Shown: positions 9,087 to 18,290, counted from the first letter of the stretch. The stretch is DNA of 64,000 nt from Shewanella cutis (GCF_022410515.1 NZ_JACSDI010000009.1:1-64000), one strand, 5' to 3'. The notes: generated by a model not told the origin, from the letters alone. A program made the numbers and translations.

Positions 9087-10418
9087 TTAATTCTGTAACT
9101 CTACCGCCTTGCGCAAACGTAAGCTGCGCAGCGCCAGATACAACATTCCTACCGCTCCCCAAATTAAACCGAGTTCTAATGACTGAGGCTCAAGGTTAAT
9201 CCACAGCACGCCAATGGTCGCAGCACCACACAAGGGCAAGACGAAATACAGCAAATGCTCCTTAAGGGATTGATTACGTTTTTCTTTAAAATAAAACTGC
9301 ACAATCACCGACAGGTTAACAAAGGTAAAGGCAACTAAAGCACCGAAGTTCACTAAGGCTAAAGCCATTTCTAAATCAAATGACACCGCCGAAAGCGCCA
9401 GTAACCCCACTAGAATCACGTTAAATGCTGGGGTACGCCATTTAGGGTGAACATAACCAAAGCCTTTATTGGGCAACATATTGTCGCGACCCATCACGTA
9501 GAGAATACGTGCTACGCCCGCATGGGCGGCCATGCCCGAAGCTAACACCGCAATCGTTGTCGCCACCAGCACGATAGACTGGAATAAATTACCGCCCACA
9601 TACAGGGCAATCTCAGGCAGCACAGCATCTAGCTGCTGGAAGCGAGAAATATCCGGGAAATAGAGTTGCAAGAAATAGGACACGCTGACAAAAATCACCC
9701 CGCCAATCAGTGCTGTTAGTACAATAGCACGGGGGATGACTCGTTTTGCATCCTTGGTTTCTTCACTTAGCGAACTTAAGCCATCAAAACCTAAAAAGGA
9801 GAAACACAGAATGGTTGCCCCGGTAAAGAGCGGCGCTAAGGTTATCTGCTCGGAATAGAATGGACGCACGCTGGCAATCACCCCTTCACCTTCCCCAAGG
9901 GACAGGCTATGGGCCATCAATCCAATAAACACTAAGATAATCGCTATCTGGGCAAATACGATAACCCCATTAAAATTCGCAACTAAATCAATGCCTCTAA
10001 GGTTGAGTAGCGTCATAACAGTGACTAAACCAAAGATAAAAATCCAAGGCTCCACGTTGGGGAACATGGCGGTGAGATAGATTTTGGCCAATAGCATGTT
10101 GATCATCGGCATAAACATATAATCGAGTAGCGATGACCAGCCCACCATAAAGCCGACATTCGGACTAAAGGTTTTTTGAGCATAGGTATAGGCCGAACCC
10201 GCATAGGGGTATTTACGCACTAAGTGACCATAGCTAAAGGCAGTAAAGAGAATACCCGCTAATGCGAGCAAGTAAGAGGTGGCCACATGGCCAGAGGTGA
10301 TCTCAGAGACAATTCCGAAGGTGTCAAACACGGCCATCGGCGTGAGGTACGCAAGCCCCATCACAACCACCTGCCACAGATTAAGGCTTTGCTTTAAGCC
10401 CGGTTTTTGTTGGCTCAT
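9087..10418 (-). CDS. puuP: Putrescine importer PuuP (APC family)
   Basis: This 443-aa inner-membrane permease of the amino acid-polyamine-cation family has about 12 membrane segments. It matches E. coli PuuP along its length, with identical or near-identical blocks such as [72 protein letters not shown] and [15 protein letters not shown]. PuuP imports putrescine with protons. The puu catabolic genes are not beside it. Its ATG overlaps the stop of a 30-codon leader ORF (ATGA), and its ribosome site GGGAGGT follows a 13-base direct repeat. The 5' region holds further structure, so post-transcriptional control is likely. A decarboxylase gene fragment of the polyamine type lies at the far end of the window. 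Confidence 0.93.
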   Translation of the reverse strand: MSQQKPGLKQSLNLWQVVVMGLAYLTPMAVFDTFGIVSEITSGHVATSYLLALAGILFTAFSYGHLVRKYPYAGSAYTYAQKTFSPNVGFMVGWSSLLDYMFMPMINMLLAKIYLTAMFPNVEPWIFIFGLVTVMTLLNLRGIDLVANFNGVIVFAQIAIILVFIGLMAHSLSLGEGEGVIASVRPFYSEQITLAPLFTGATILCFSFLGFDGLSSLSEETKDAKRVIPRAIVLTALIGGVIFVSVSYFLQLYFPDISRFQQLDAVLPEIALYVGGNLFQSIVLVATTIAVLASGMAAHAGVARILYVMGRDNMLPNKGFGYVHPKWRTPAFNVILVGLLALSAVSFDLEMALALVNFGALVAFTFVNLSVIVQFYFKEKRNQSLKEHLLYFVLPLCGAATIGVLWINLEPQSLELGLIWGAVGMLYLALRSLRLRKAVELQN

Positions 10419-10507
10419 ACACCACCTCCCAGTAAAGTAGGTGGAATGACTAACGCAACATGTTGATTGACGGCAACGACCGAAAATCCGGTAAACAACA
10501 GCCCCAT
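10415..10507 (-). CDS. 30-codon leader ORF overlapping puuP
   Basis: A short frame, [10 protein letters not shown]...[10 protein letters not shown] (30 aa), begins with ATG at 10507 behind a good GAGGA site. It ends with a TGA that shares bases with the puuP start (ATGA). The peptide is hydrophobic in its first half. Translational coupling to puuP is the simplest reading; the peptide itself could also be a small membrane partner. I do not recognise the sequence. Confidence 0.55.
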   Translation of the reverse strand: MGLLFTGFSVVAVNQHVALVIPPTLLGGGV

Positions 10508-10531
10508 TGAATTGTCCTCAGTAAAGTAGGT
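10430..10531. repeat. 13-bp direct repeats, each before a ribosome site
   Basis: CAGTAAAGTAGGT occurs at 10430-10442 and 10519-10531. On the minus strand each copy (ACCTACTTTACTG) leads straight into a Shine-Dalgarno element: the first for the leader ORF, the second for puuP. The translation-initiation region is effectively duplicated. Confidence 0.8.
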
Positions 10532-10568
10532 TCAAATGAACCTCATATCATTTCCGGATGTTTACCGG
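10489..10568 (-). promoter_or_regulatory. Structured puuP leader: nested inverted repeats
   Basis: On the puuP strand CCGGTAAACA (10559-10568) can pair with TGTTTACCGG (10489-10498), which lies in the first codons of the leader ORF. Between them a small hairpin (AGGTTC/GAACCT, 10528-10543) sits directly before the first repeat. Pairing of the outer arms would enclose the leader ORF's ribosome site. The role is inferred. Confidence 0.5.
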
Positions 10569-11039
10569 CCTCTATTGGTTTAAAACCTATACATTCAAAA
10601 AGAAAATAACCGAGGCACTGAATACCTCGGTTATTTTTTCGGCGCGCATTTTCGCCTTAAACAAGTAGGAAAACAAGCAAAAAACCATCGTTTGCTTCAC
10701 AGTCCTTATCTTTGTCGCAAAAATTGGCTTTTTCACATCTTTGCTAAATCACATTATTGCCACTAAAGGCTAAAAGTCACATTTACCATAAAATTGACAC
10801 TGCCAAACAAATGACAGATAAATGCGAACTTCAAATAAAATAAACTACAAAACCATTTTTTATATAAACTTTAAAGACTTTATGCATAATAACCATGAAC
10901 TAAGAAAGCATAAAAAAACAATAAAAACTCACTTAAACCACCAATAAGTCAAAGTTAAATCCATTTTTAACTTCATTAAACACAACTTAAGCAGCTTAGG
11001 CTATTTTGGTTGTTTTTATCGATAAAAAGGCAAGACTCA
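10508..11039. other. Divergent intergenic region puuP / chitinase
   Basis: This 530-base AT-rich gap holds the puuP leader structures (10508-10568), a terminator hairpin at 10603-10637 and then about 400 bases without a recognisable gene. Four TCACA pentamers occur at 10697, 10733, 10749 and 10777, reminiscent of CRP half sites. None has a good partner half at the CRP spacing, so I do not call an operator. Confidence 0.5.
10603..10637. terminator. Terminator hairpin within a divergent promoter region
   Basis: AAAATAACCGAGG (10603-10615) pairs perfectly with CCTCGGTTATTTT (10625-10637), and T-rich flanks are present on both strands. No annotated gene ends here. It could be a transcription attenuator in the puuP 5' leader, or the end of an unannotated small RNA. 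Confidence 0.7.
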
Positions 11040-13229
11040 ATGAAATCTTTTAAATTCAATACCCTGTTTAGTTGCATAGCTCTTACCACCGCTGTGTTGG
11101 CCGCCCCTGCAAGCGCAGAGGGTTCAGCAATGGTCAACCCGCAAGCAGGCGTTGTCGTGGGTTACTGGCATAACTGGTGTGATGGCGCAGGTTATAAAGG
11201 TGGTATCGCCCCCTGTGTGACCCTAGCGCAGGTCAATCCGCAATATAACGTTGTCGATGTTTCATTTATGAAAAGCTATGGTGCCAACGGCAGCATTCCG
11301 ACCTTCAAACTCGATCCCGCAATTGGGTTAACTGAGGCACAATTTATTGATCAAATTAGTGAGCTCAATCGTCAAGGCCGAGCAGTATTAATCGCCTTAG
11401 GTGGCGCGGATGCTCACATTGAACTGCGCAATGGCCAAGAGCAAGATCTGGCAAATGAAATCATTCGGTTAGTTGAAAAATATGGCTTTGATGGGCTTGA
11501 TATCGACCTCGAACAAGCCGCAGTCACCGCTGCAGACAATCAAATCGTCATTCCCGCGGCGCTAAGGATCGTTAAAGATCATTACCGTAAGCAGCAGAAA
11601 AACTTTTTAATCACTATGGCGCCTGAATTCCCCTACCTCACCACCAGCGGGAAATATGTACCTTATATCAACGCCCTTGAGGGCTATTACGATTGGATTA
11701 ACCCGCAATTTTATAACCAAGGTGGCGATGGTATTTATATCGATGGTATAGGCTGGATTGCGCAAAATAATGACAATTTAAAACAAGAGTTTATCTACCA
11801 TATCGCTAATGCACTCGCCAATGGCAGCCATGGGTTCACAAAAATTCCCCATGACAAACTGGTCTTTGGCATCCCGACTAATATTGATGCGGCAGCCACA
11901 GGCTATGTGAGCGATCCACAAAAACTGTTTGCCGCCTTCGAACAATTAAAAAATCAAGGGCAGCCACTCCGTGGCGTAATGACATGGTCGATCAACTGGG
12001 ATATGGGGAAAAATGCTACAGGCCAAGCCTATAATGAATCATTTATTAAGGCGTACGGGCCCTTCATCCACAATCAAGACATTACCCCACCAGAGCCAGA
12101 AAACGGCAAACCCATTTTCAGCGGCCTAGGCCATGTTCGGGTCAAATTAGGTGGCGTATTTAATCCACTGGATGGCGTTAGCGCCTATGATGCCGAAGAT
12201 AAAGATCTGACGGCCGACATCCAAGTGACTGGTGATGTGAATACTCAGCAACTTGGCCTTTATCCACTAACGTATAAAGTCACCGATTCAGATAACAACA
12301 CGACGGAGCAAGTACGCACTGTTGAGGTGTATAACACTAAACCTGAGTTGAGTGGCATCCATAATACTAGCATCACAGTCTCAGCCCCCTTCGATCCAAT
12401 GGCAGGCGTTAGCGCCAACGATGCCGAAGATGGCGATCTGACCCATAGCATCCGTATTGAAGGTGAAGTCAATAGCGACCGTATCGGCCAATATGAGCTG
12501 GTCTACAGCGTAACTGACAGTGCTGGCGAGCAATCCCGCGCAGTGCGTATCGTAACCGTCAAAGAGCAAGGTGCAGTGTGCGAAAATTTATGGAATCCAA
12601 GCAAGATTTACTTAGGCGGTGATACGGTTAGCTACGCAGGCAAAATCTGGTTAGCGGGTTGGTGGACTCAAGGTGAGCAACCGGACTTAGCCGGTCAATG
12701 GGGCGTGTGGAAATCCCAAGGTGACAGTGATTGCGATTCAGGCTTGCCTCCGGTTATCACGCCGAACTTTACGATAAGCGGTTTAGCCTCGAGCTACCCA
12801 CTAACCCAAGGGCAAGTTAGCATTAACTTTAACGTCAATACCAATCAAGCGATGGAATTAACGGCTAGCCTTGTGCAGGATGAGCGCATCCACGCGAGCA
12901 GCACAGCTAACATTAATGGTAATGGCGCCATGGTATTGCAGGGAGCATCACTCGATGCGGGAGCTTATCAGCTCATCATCAGCAACAAAGATAACAGCCT
13001 CAAACAACAGTTTGCCCTGTCCTTAGTTGCAGATGACGGCGGTATCGAGCCCGGAGAATACCCAGCATACAGTGCAGGTACCCAATACCAAGCCGGTGAT
13101 ATTGTTACCAACGCAGGTGGCGTTTACCAATGCCGACCTTGGCCAAACAGCGGATGGTGTAGCGGCTCAGCGCCTTACTATGCCCCAGGCACTGGCAGCG
13201 CTTGGCAAGATGCGTGGACTAAGCATTAA
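11040..13229 (+). CDS. Secreted GH18 chitinase with chitin-binding domains
   Basis: This 729-aa endochitinase-type enzyme is exported (signal peptide ending APASA before EGS). The GH18 barrel covers about residues 33-345 and carries the catalytic motif DGLDIDLE at 151-158 (DxxDxDxE, E158 the acid) and the late-barrel MTWSINWD. Two Ig-like domains of the DUF5011 type follow, each with DAEDxDLT (near 383 and 463). Next come a CBM5/12 module (NLWNPSKIYLGGDTVSYAGK), a beta-rich domain like those in chitin-binding proteins, and a second CBM5/12 (YSAGTQYQAGDIVTNAGGVY) at the C-terminus. The TTG at 11010 is in frame, but the ATG at 11040 starts a proper signal peptide. It degrades external chitin; no other chitin gene is adjacent. 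Confidence 0.93.
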   Translation: MKSFKFNTLFSCIALTTAVLAAPASAEGSAMVNPQAGVVVGYWHNWCDGAGYKGGIAPCVTLAQVNPQYNVVDVSFMKSYGANGSIPTFKLDPAIGLTEAQFIDQISELNRQGRAVLIALGGADAHIELRNGQEQDLANEIIRLVEKYGFDGLDIDLEQAAVTAADNQIVIPAALRIVKDHYRKQQKNFLITMAPEFPYLTTSGKYVPYINALEGYYDWINPQFYNQGGDGIYIDGIGWIAQNNDNLKQEFIYHIANALANGSHGFTKIPHDKLVFGIPTNIDAAATGYVSDPQKLFAAFEQLKNQGQPLRGVMTWSINWDMGKNATGQAYNESFIKAYGPFIHNQDITPPEPENGKPIFSGLGHVRVKLGGVFNPLDGVSAYDAEDKDLTADIQVTGDVNTQQLGLYPLTYKVTDSDNNTTEQVRTVEVYNTKPELSGIHNTSITVSAPFDPMAGVSANDAEDGDLTHSIRIEGEVNSDRIGQYELVYSVTDSAGEQSRAVRIVTVKEQGAVCENLWNPSKIYLGGDTVSYAGKIWLAGWWTQGEQPDLAGQWGVWKSQGDSDCDSGLPPVITPNFTISGLASSYPLTQGQVSINFNVNTNQAMELTASLVQDERIHASSTANINGNGAMVLQGASLDAGAYQLIISNKDNSLKQQFALSLVADDGGIEPGEYPAYSAGTQYQAGDIVTNAGGVYQCRPWPNSGWCSGSAPYYAPGTGSAWQDAWTKH

Positions 13230-13263
13230 TACTCGCGTTGCGGTCATATTACTTTGACAACAA

Positions 13264-13293
13264 GCCCTGCGGCATCTTGTGATGCCAAAGGGC
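13264..13293. terminator. Hairpin between convergent genes
   Basis: GCCCT-GC-GGCATC pairs with GATGCC-AA-AGGGC around TTGT. It lies 35 bases past the chitinase stop and faces the convergent export operon. U-tracts are weak on both sides, so terminator strength is uncertain. Confidence 0.5.
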
Positions 13294-13388
13294 AAATCTT
13301 TGGATTCATCTCACAAGCAATTCAATACCAAAGTAAAATTTCGCCCTTAAAAATCTTCCTAAGCACACTCTCGCCACCAGTTCACAAG

Positions 13389-14525
13389 CTAAACCCAAGC
13401 CCGCGCCCGGCGGTGAATACCTAAGAGAGCTAAGCCAAAAAATACCGCAAACAAGCCCCAAAGCTGTAACCACTTTGGTAACACGCTCGCCCAGCTAGCG
13501 CCCATTTGATTGAGTTCTAACATGCCCATAATGGCCGGAACGGCAGGGATCATCTGCGAGCCCAGCACCAAAGGATCTGGGATCAAGGCAATTGGCCAGA
13601 CAAAGCCTGAGACAAACAGGATTGGCATTGAAATTAATAGCAATACTTGAGTAGGCAAATCGCGGCGGGTAAACAAGGTGCTCATTGCGACTCCAGCCGC
13701 CGCCGTCGCCAGTAAAAACGGTAATAACCACAGTGCGACTAGGCCAAAACTCGCTTGAATACTCACGTTATACCAGTGGTAGCAATAGCCCACATAAAAG
13801 CTGGTAAACAGAGTATAAATCAACATAAAGGCGAGAATACGACCACAGACCAATTGCAGCGGCGACACCTGCTGCCAATAGCCCTGATGGCGCCACTGAC
13901 CAGCACCTAAAATGCCAGTCCCGATCAGCAGTGTTTGATGCAGGATCAGTAAAAATAATCCCGGCACCACATAGGGCGTATAACCTAGGCTTGGGTTAAA
14001 CGCTGGTACGCTGTTTAAGTGCAGCGAGTTCAGATTCTGCTCAGCCTCTTTAGGATTTTTCCCTTGGGCGAGCATACCAATCCATTGTATTTGCTTACCC
14101 GCATCCATCCCCGCACTGACAAGCCCCTCGGCCACAGCGGAGTAGATCAAAAAGTAACTGGCATCGCCACCGTAACTTAAGGTGACGCCCTTACCGAGCA
14201 GCAAATCGCGGCGAAATCCTTCGGGGATCACCAATAAACCGTGCGCCTTGCCCGTTTCAATAAAGCGCTTCGCTTCGGTGATTGAGCCGACTTGCCCAAT
14301 CACTTGAATTTTTGCACTCGCATCGGCGTGGCGGATAAGTTGACGGCTCAGGGAAGAATGGTCTAAATCCACCACAATCAGTTGCTGCTCAGTGGGGACT
14401 TGATGCAAATAAGGCAAAGGATAAAGCACCGAATAAAACAGCACACCGCCAAATAGCGTCACGGTGATCGCCTTATCGCTAACAATCGCCTTTAATTCAG
14501 TGAGCACTAACTGCCATAAATTCAT
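13389..14525 (-). CDS. ABC-2 type permease (YhhJ-like)
   Basis: The 378-aa inner-membrane protein has the ABC2_membrane_3 layout. One N-terminal membrane helix (TVTLFGGVLFYSVLYPLPYL) is followed by a large extracytoplasmic domain of about 140 residues (IVVDLDHSSLSRQLIRH, GKAHGLLVIPEGF). Five or more C-terminal helices include LLISMPILFVSGFVWPI. Such proteins pair up in HlyD-linked export systems. It is the last gene of a four-gene leftward operon and starts 1 base after its neighbour's stop. No ATP-binding protein is encoded in the operon. The substrate is unknown. Confidence 0.85.
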   Translation of the reverse strand: MNLWQLVLTELKAIVSDKAITVTLFGGVLFYSVLYPLPYLHQVPTEQQLIVVDLDHSSLSRQLIRHADASAKIQVIGQVGSITEAKRFIETGKAHGLLVIPEGFRRDLLLGKGVTLSYGGDASYFLIYSAVAEGLVSAGMDAGKQIQWIGMLAQGKNPKEAEQNLNSLHLNSVPAFNPSLGYTPYVVPGLFLLILHQTLLIGTGILGAGQWRHQGYWQQVSPLQLVCGRILAFMLIYTLFTSFYVGYCYHWYNVSIQASFGLVALWLLPFLLATAAAGVAMSTLFTRRDLPTQVLLLISMPILFVSGFVWPIALIPDPLVLGSQMIPAVPAIMGMLELNQMGASWASVLPKWLQLWGLFAVFFGLALLGIHRRARAWV

Positions 14526-14526
14526 G

Positions 14527-15834
14527 TTATTGCCCCTTCGCTGGCAGAGGCGCTTCGGTGTTTACAGTCGCCCCAGAGCTAGCATTGGCCGTCATCGGCA
14601 AAAGTTTGTTCGCCAAGACATAAATCACGGGAAATAGGCAAATAAATCCCCAATAGCTACTCAATTGCTGTGCCACCGTTGGCCAAGCAGCACCATAGCT
14701 GACCACACTCACATGGGACTCAATATAATGGCTCGATGGCATAACAAGTCGCCACCACTGGGCGAGTTGCGGCATTTCATGGGTAGGAAAAGTGATCCCC
14801 ATAAAGGCAAAGGCAGGCGCGAATAACGCCGTGCAAAAGCTGATCACCCGCGCGCTATCACGCATCAGCACAAACACCAGTAACACCAAACTCCATACCG
14901 CCAACAGCATGATCAACTGGGCAAACAGCAGCAGCGCTAAACTGCCCGCCAAAGGCAAGGCTAAATACTGATACAGCCAAGTGAGGATAAACCCGCCTTG
15001 CAGCATTAAGATAGGCGTAAACAACAAGATCTTAGCCAACACCTTAGGCCAAAAATGCTCGGTTAACCGATTGGATACCCCACTCTCTGACTGCGCGGCA
15101 TTAAGGTGCAACTCGCGATTTAAGCTGTTAGCGATCACCAACATAGATAACAACTGCCACAGCGCGACCAATACCGGCGGCACTAAAAAACCTATGTAGT
15201 TGTTATTACGGTTAAACAGCGCGGTCGTTTGGCTCTTTACTGGGCTTAAATTCACCGCGACTTGGGATTTCGGCGTGCCCGTCATCAGTTGCTTAAGGCC
15301 TGCGACTTGTAACAGTCCATCTCCTAAACTCAGCTGAATTTGGCTCGATAGCAGTTTTCCCACCAACAAAAATTGGCTGTTATAACGCACATCGATAGTG
15401 GGTGTATGACCTGTGAGTAGATCCTTTTTCATATCATAGGGGAAAACTACCACCGCATAGACCTGCGCCTGCTGCATCGCGGTAATGCCCGAGGAAAGAT
15501 CGGTAAAACTCTGGGGATCTGTCACAGGGTTTGCTTTGAGTTGACGGGTCAACATCCGGCTGAGTTGGCTATGGTCTTGGTCAACAATCGCCACGGGCAA
15601 CTGCCGCGGTAAACCTGCACTAAATAACCACCACAGGCACAAAATCCCCAGCAGTGGGATATAACTGATTAAAGCCAGTTGCCAAGGATCGCACCACAAC
15701 GCCTTAAGCTCGCGGCGCACTAATGCCACAAGCTGCGCCATAAAGCCTGAGGATACTGGATGCGTCGCATTCTGAGCCTCGTTCAATGGCTTAGGCTCGA
15801 TCAAATGCGTGGGCTCTTTCGGTAACTGGGCCAC
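14527..15834 (-). CDS. ABC-2 type permease, paralogue
   Basis: The 435-aa protein has the same layout as its downstream neighbour: a cytoplasmic N-terminus, helix 1 (ALISYIPLLGILCLWWLFSA), an external domain with the parallel motif VAIVDQDHSQLSRMLTRQ, then five or more helices including FCTALFAPAFAFMGITFP. The shared V(D/V)xDHSxLSR motif shows that the two permeases are paralogues that probably dimerise. GTG at 15834 is preceded by GGTGAG overlapping the HlyD stop, indicating translational coupling. An N-terminal tail of about 30 residues precedes the conserved part. Confidence 0.85.
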   Translation of the reverse strand: MAQLPKEPTHLIEPKPLNEAQNATHPVSSGFMAQLVALVRRELKALWCDPWQLALISYIPLLGILCLWWLFSAGLPRQLPVAIVDQDHSQLSRMLTRQLKANPVTDPQSFTDLSSGITAMQQAQVYAVVVFPYDMKKDLLTGHTPTIDVRYNSQFLLVGKLLSSQIQLSLGDGLLQVAGLKQLMTGTPKSQVAVNLSPVKSQTTALFNRNNNYIGFLVPPVLVALWQLLSMLVIANSLNRELHLNAAQSESGVSNRLTEHFWPKVLAKILLFTPILMLQGGFILTWLYQYLALPLAGSLALLLFAQLIMLLAVWSLVLLVFVLMRDSARVISFCTALFAPAFAFMGITFPTHEMPQLAQWWRLVMPSSHYIESHVSVVSYGAAWPTVAQQLSSYWGFICLFPVIYVLANKLLPMTANASSGATVNTEAPLPAKGQ

Positions 15835-15839
15835 TGTCG

Positions 15840-16814
15840 TTACTCACCATTGAGCAACACGGACATACCGACGCGCAGATCCGCAATGGGCGCCGTTGGA
15901 CGCAGCTCCACCTCGAAGGTGCGCATATCAAAATCGTGGCCACTTTCGGTCGAACGCCAAGTCGCAAAGTCGCCCATCACACTGATATGGGAGACAGTGA
16001 ACTCTAGCGTTTTATCCAGCGCTGGCAGCGTTAATTGCAGTTTTTCGCCTTTTTTAAAACGTTTTAGCTGGTCTTCACGCACTTGGAATACCGCCCAAGC
16101 ATCCTGCATATCAATCAGACTCACCACCGGGAAGCCGCTGGGTGCCAGTTCACCTGCTTGCAATAATACTTCGCTAATTTCCCCTGACTTAGGTGCGCGC
16201 ATTTGGCTATCGGCCATAATGGCACTGACTTCTTTCACCGCGCCTTCAGCCATACGCGCATTACCCGCCGCAGCGGCTTTGGTTTCGACCCGCGCGCCTT
16301 CCTGCGCCATTTGATACATGGCTAACGCCGCTTGCTCTGTGTACTTAGCCGCTTGCCATTGGGTAAAGGCTTCATCGCGTTTTTGCCGCGCAGCAACACC
16401 TTCGGCAAATAAGTTTTCGACTCGGGTATAGGTGGTTTTTGCCAGCGTTGCTGCCGCTTGCGCCTTGAGCCATTGTTCCTTAGCCGCCATCACTTCTTGA
16501 CTACGGGCACCATTGTTTGCCTCTTGTTGCAAGGCTTTGGCGGCATCACGGCCGCCTTCGGCCTGCATCAACTTGGCATCCAATTCTGGGCTATGAATGG
16601 CAAATAACAAATCACCTTCATTGACACTATCGCCACGGCGCACAAGCACTTGCTCGACCCGCCCTGGCACCTTAGAGGATACGTTATATTCGCGGGCTTC
16701 AATCTGCCCCTGCAACACACTCGGCTTTGGGCTATAAGCCAATTTGAGCCCATAGGCTAAAATAAGGCCTAATGCGACCAACGCCGTGAGAGCAAGAATT
16801 CTGTTAGCGCGCAT
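15840..16814 (-). CDS. HlyD-family periplasmic adaptor
   Basis: The 324-aa membrane-fusion protein links the inner-membrane permeases to the outer-membrane channel. It has an N-terminal membrane anchor (ILALTALVALGLILAYGLKL), a biotinyl/lipoyl-like half (QIEAREYNVSSKVPGRVEQV, RRGDSVNEGDLLFAI), a long coiled-coil hairpin (about residues 85-185, rich in Ala/Glu/Gln) and the second lipoyl half with SGEISEVLLQAGELAPSGFP. The ATG at 16814 is chosen because AGGAG lies 7 bases upstream; it overlaps the end of the TolC-like gene by 11 bases. An in-frame start at 16865 lies well inside that gene and looks spurious. Confidence 0.9.
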   Translation of the reverse strand: MRANRILALTALVALGLILAYGLKLAYSPKPSVLQGQIEAREYNVSSKVPGRVEQVLVRRGDSVNEGDLLFAIHSPELDAKLMQAEGGRDAAKALQQEANNGARSQEVMAAKEQWLKAQAAATLAKTTYTRVENLFAEGVAARQKRDEAFTQWQAAKYTEQAALAMYQMAQEGARVETKAAAAGNARMAEGAVKEVSAIMADSQMRAPKSGEISEVLLQAGELAPSGFPVVSLIDMQDAWAVFQVREDQLKRFKKGEKLQLTLPALDKTLEFTVSHISVMGDFATWRSTESGHDFDMRTFEVELRPTAPIADLRVGMSVLLNGE

Positions 16815-18225
16815 TGATAGTCTCCTGCGATTGAATGCCTGTGGCACTGCGACCGATAAATTCATCTAATTGACCACTGATGGCCATTAATCTGGCATAG
16901 GCTTGCACATAACGATAACGGGCACCGAGTTGCTGAGTTTTAACTGCGCTCAGTTTTAATTCGGCATCCACTCTGTCAATAGAGGTTGAAAGCCCTTGAT
17001 TAAAGGCGATTTCCCTTAGGCGTAAGTTTTCACTCGCTAATTCAAGTGAGGTATTGAGTGAATTGACCTCTTCCTCGGCCTGCAACAGCTGGCGATAGCT
17101 TTGGTCGAGCAGCAAACTTAAGTCTTGGCGTGTCTGCGCCTTAGTGTAACGGGCTTGCAGCAAGGCACTCTTAGCCGCTTCCACTTTACCGCTGCGGCCA
17201 TCGCGGCTCAGCAAGGGCACTTTTACACCGACACCGACCATCCAGTCCGGTTCTACCTTAGAAAACAAGCTGTCATCTTCGTATAAGGTGTAATTACCAA
17301 AGAGAAACACAGTCGGGTGATATTTACCTTTCTCTAAGGAAACCAAACCATTCGCCTGCGCCTCTTTAGCCTCAAGTAGCTTAAGCGCCGGGTGTTGATT
17401 TAAGGTCATTTGGGTCAAGTCCCCCAATGACGGCGCCTGTTGCAGCACAAATAGCGGCGAGTTAGTACTAACATCACTCCGTTGCAACATACGCGATAGG
17501 GCGATAACGGCCATTTCATGTTGGCGGCGGGCGCTGCCTAAATTGACCTTAGCGTTGTCTAAGGCCACTTGAGCATTGAGGCGCTCGACCTTAGCGATTT
17601 GCCCCTCGCGCTCTAGCGCTAGCGCGTGGTCAACGTGCTTAGTTAAGGAGGCCACCAGCTCGGTTTGGGTGCTGACAAGGGATTGAGTCACATCAACGGC
17701 ATAATAACGATCAACCAACTGAGTGAATAAGTCGCGGGTCGCTAACTGTAATTCCTGTTGTTTCTCGGCCACCATGGCGGCATGAATGCCTTGAGCCGCA
17801 GTGATCTGGCCGCCGGTATAAATCGGCCACATCGCCTGTAAGCTGGCGCGGAAAATATCTTGCTCGGTAAAGGGCGTGACAAATAATGAACCCGGAATAC
17901 TCGCCAGTGCACCGCCAAGTGCGGGTGGCAAGGTCGCGGGATCAAGAGAGGCTAAGGGATTGAGATCCCTTAAATCTAATTCAATTGGTTTTTCGAGGTG
18001 GGTATAACTGCCATTCAGACTGAGGGACGGCAGATTTAAACTTTCGCCCGCCTCTTGCTCGCCCTTGGCGCGATTCACCTCTTGGGATTGAGCCTGGAGT
18101 TTATCGCTCACCTTAAGCACTTGCTGCCAAGCCTCAGTAAAGCTACTGGGCTGGGCATAGGCCGCTAACGGCAATAGTGAGGGCAAAGGCAATAAACACA
18201 GCCATGCCAAACGTGATAGTTTCAT
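16804..18225 (-). CDS. TolC-family outer-membrane efflux protein
   Basis: The 473-aa outer-membrane channel subunit has a signal peptide (MKLSRLAWLCLL, cleaved after AAYA) and two outer-membrane efflux (OEP) repeats of long amphipathic helices. Typical segments are TEAWQQVLKVSDKLQAQSQE, GGQITAAQGIHAAMVAEKQQ and LRLREIAFNQGLSTSIDRVD. It is the first gene of the export operon. The ATG at 18225 is used rather than the in-frame 18273. A perfect 16-bp palindrome overlaps the region just upstream of its ribosome site, suggesting a local repressor, but no regulator gene is adjacent. Confidence 0.9.
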   Translation of the reverse strand: MKLSRLAWLCLLPLPSLLPLAAYAQPSSFTEAWQQVLKVSDKLQAQSQEVNRAKGEQEAGESLNLPSLSLNGSYTHLEKPIELDLRDLNPLASLDPATLPPALGGALASIPGSLFVTPFTEQDIFRASLQAMWPIYTGGQITAAQGIHAAMVAEKQQELQLATRDLFTQLVDRYYAVDVTQSLVSTQTELVASLTKHVDHALALEREGQIAKVERLNAQVALDNAKVNLGSARRQHEMAVIALSRMLQRSDVSTNSPLFVLQQAPSLGDLTQMTLNQHPALKLLEAKEAQANGLVSLEKGKYHPTVFLFGNYTLYEDDSLFSKVEPDWMVGVGVKVPLLSRDGRSGKVEAAKSALLQARYTKAQTRQDLSLLLDQSYRQLLQAEEEVNSLNTSLELASENLRLREIAFNQGLSTSIDRVDAELKLSAVKTQQLGARYRYVQAYARLMAISGQLDEFIGRSATGIQSQETINAR

Positions 18226-18234
18226 TAACACCTC

Positions 18235-18250
18235 TAGAGTAGTTACTCTA
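18235..18250. promoter_or_regulatory. Palindromic operator candidate before the export operon
   Basis: TAGAGTA-GT-TACTCTA is a perfect inverted repeat 10-25 bases upstream of the TolC-like ATG. Its size and position suit a TetR- or MarR-type repressor. The binding protein is unknown. Confidence 0.5.
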
Positions 18251-18290
18251 ATTTCCTTTGCAAATGATAACATCCATCATGGAAGGCGGC

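Noticed and set aside
10697..10781. CRP operators before the chitinase (four TCACA pentamers)
   Set aside because: None has a matching TGTGA half 6 bases away, so they may be chance in AT-rich DNA.
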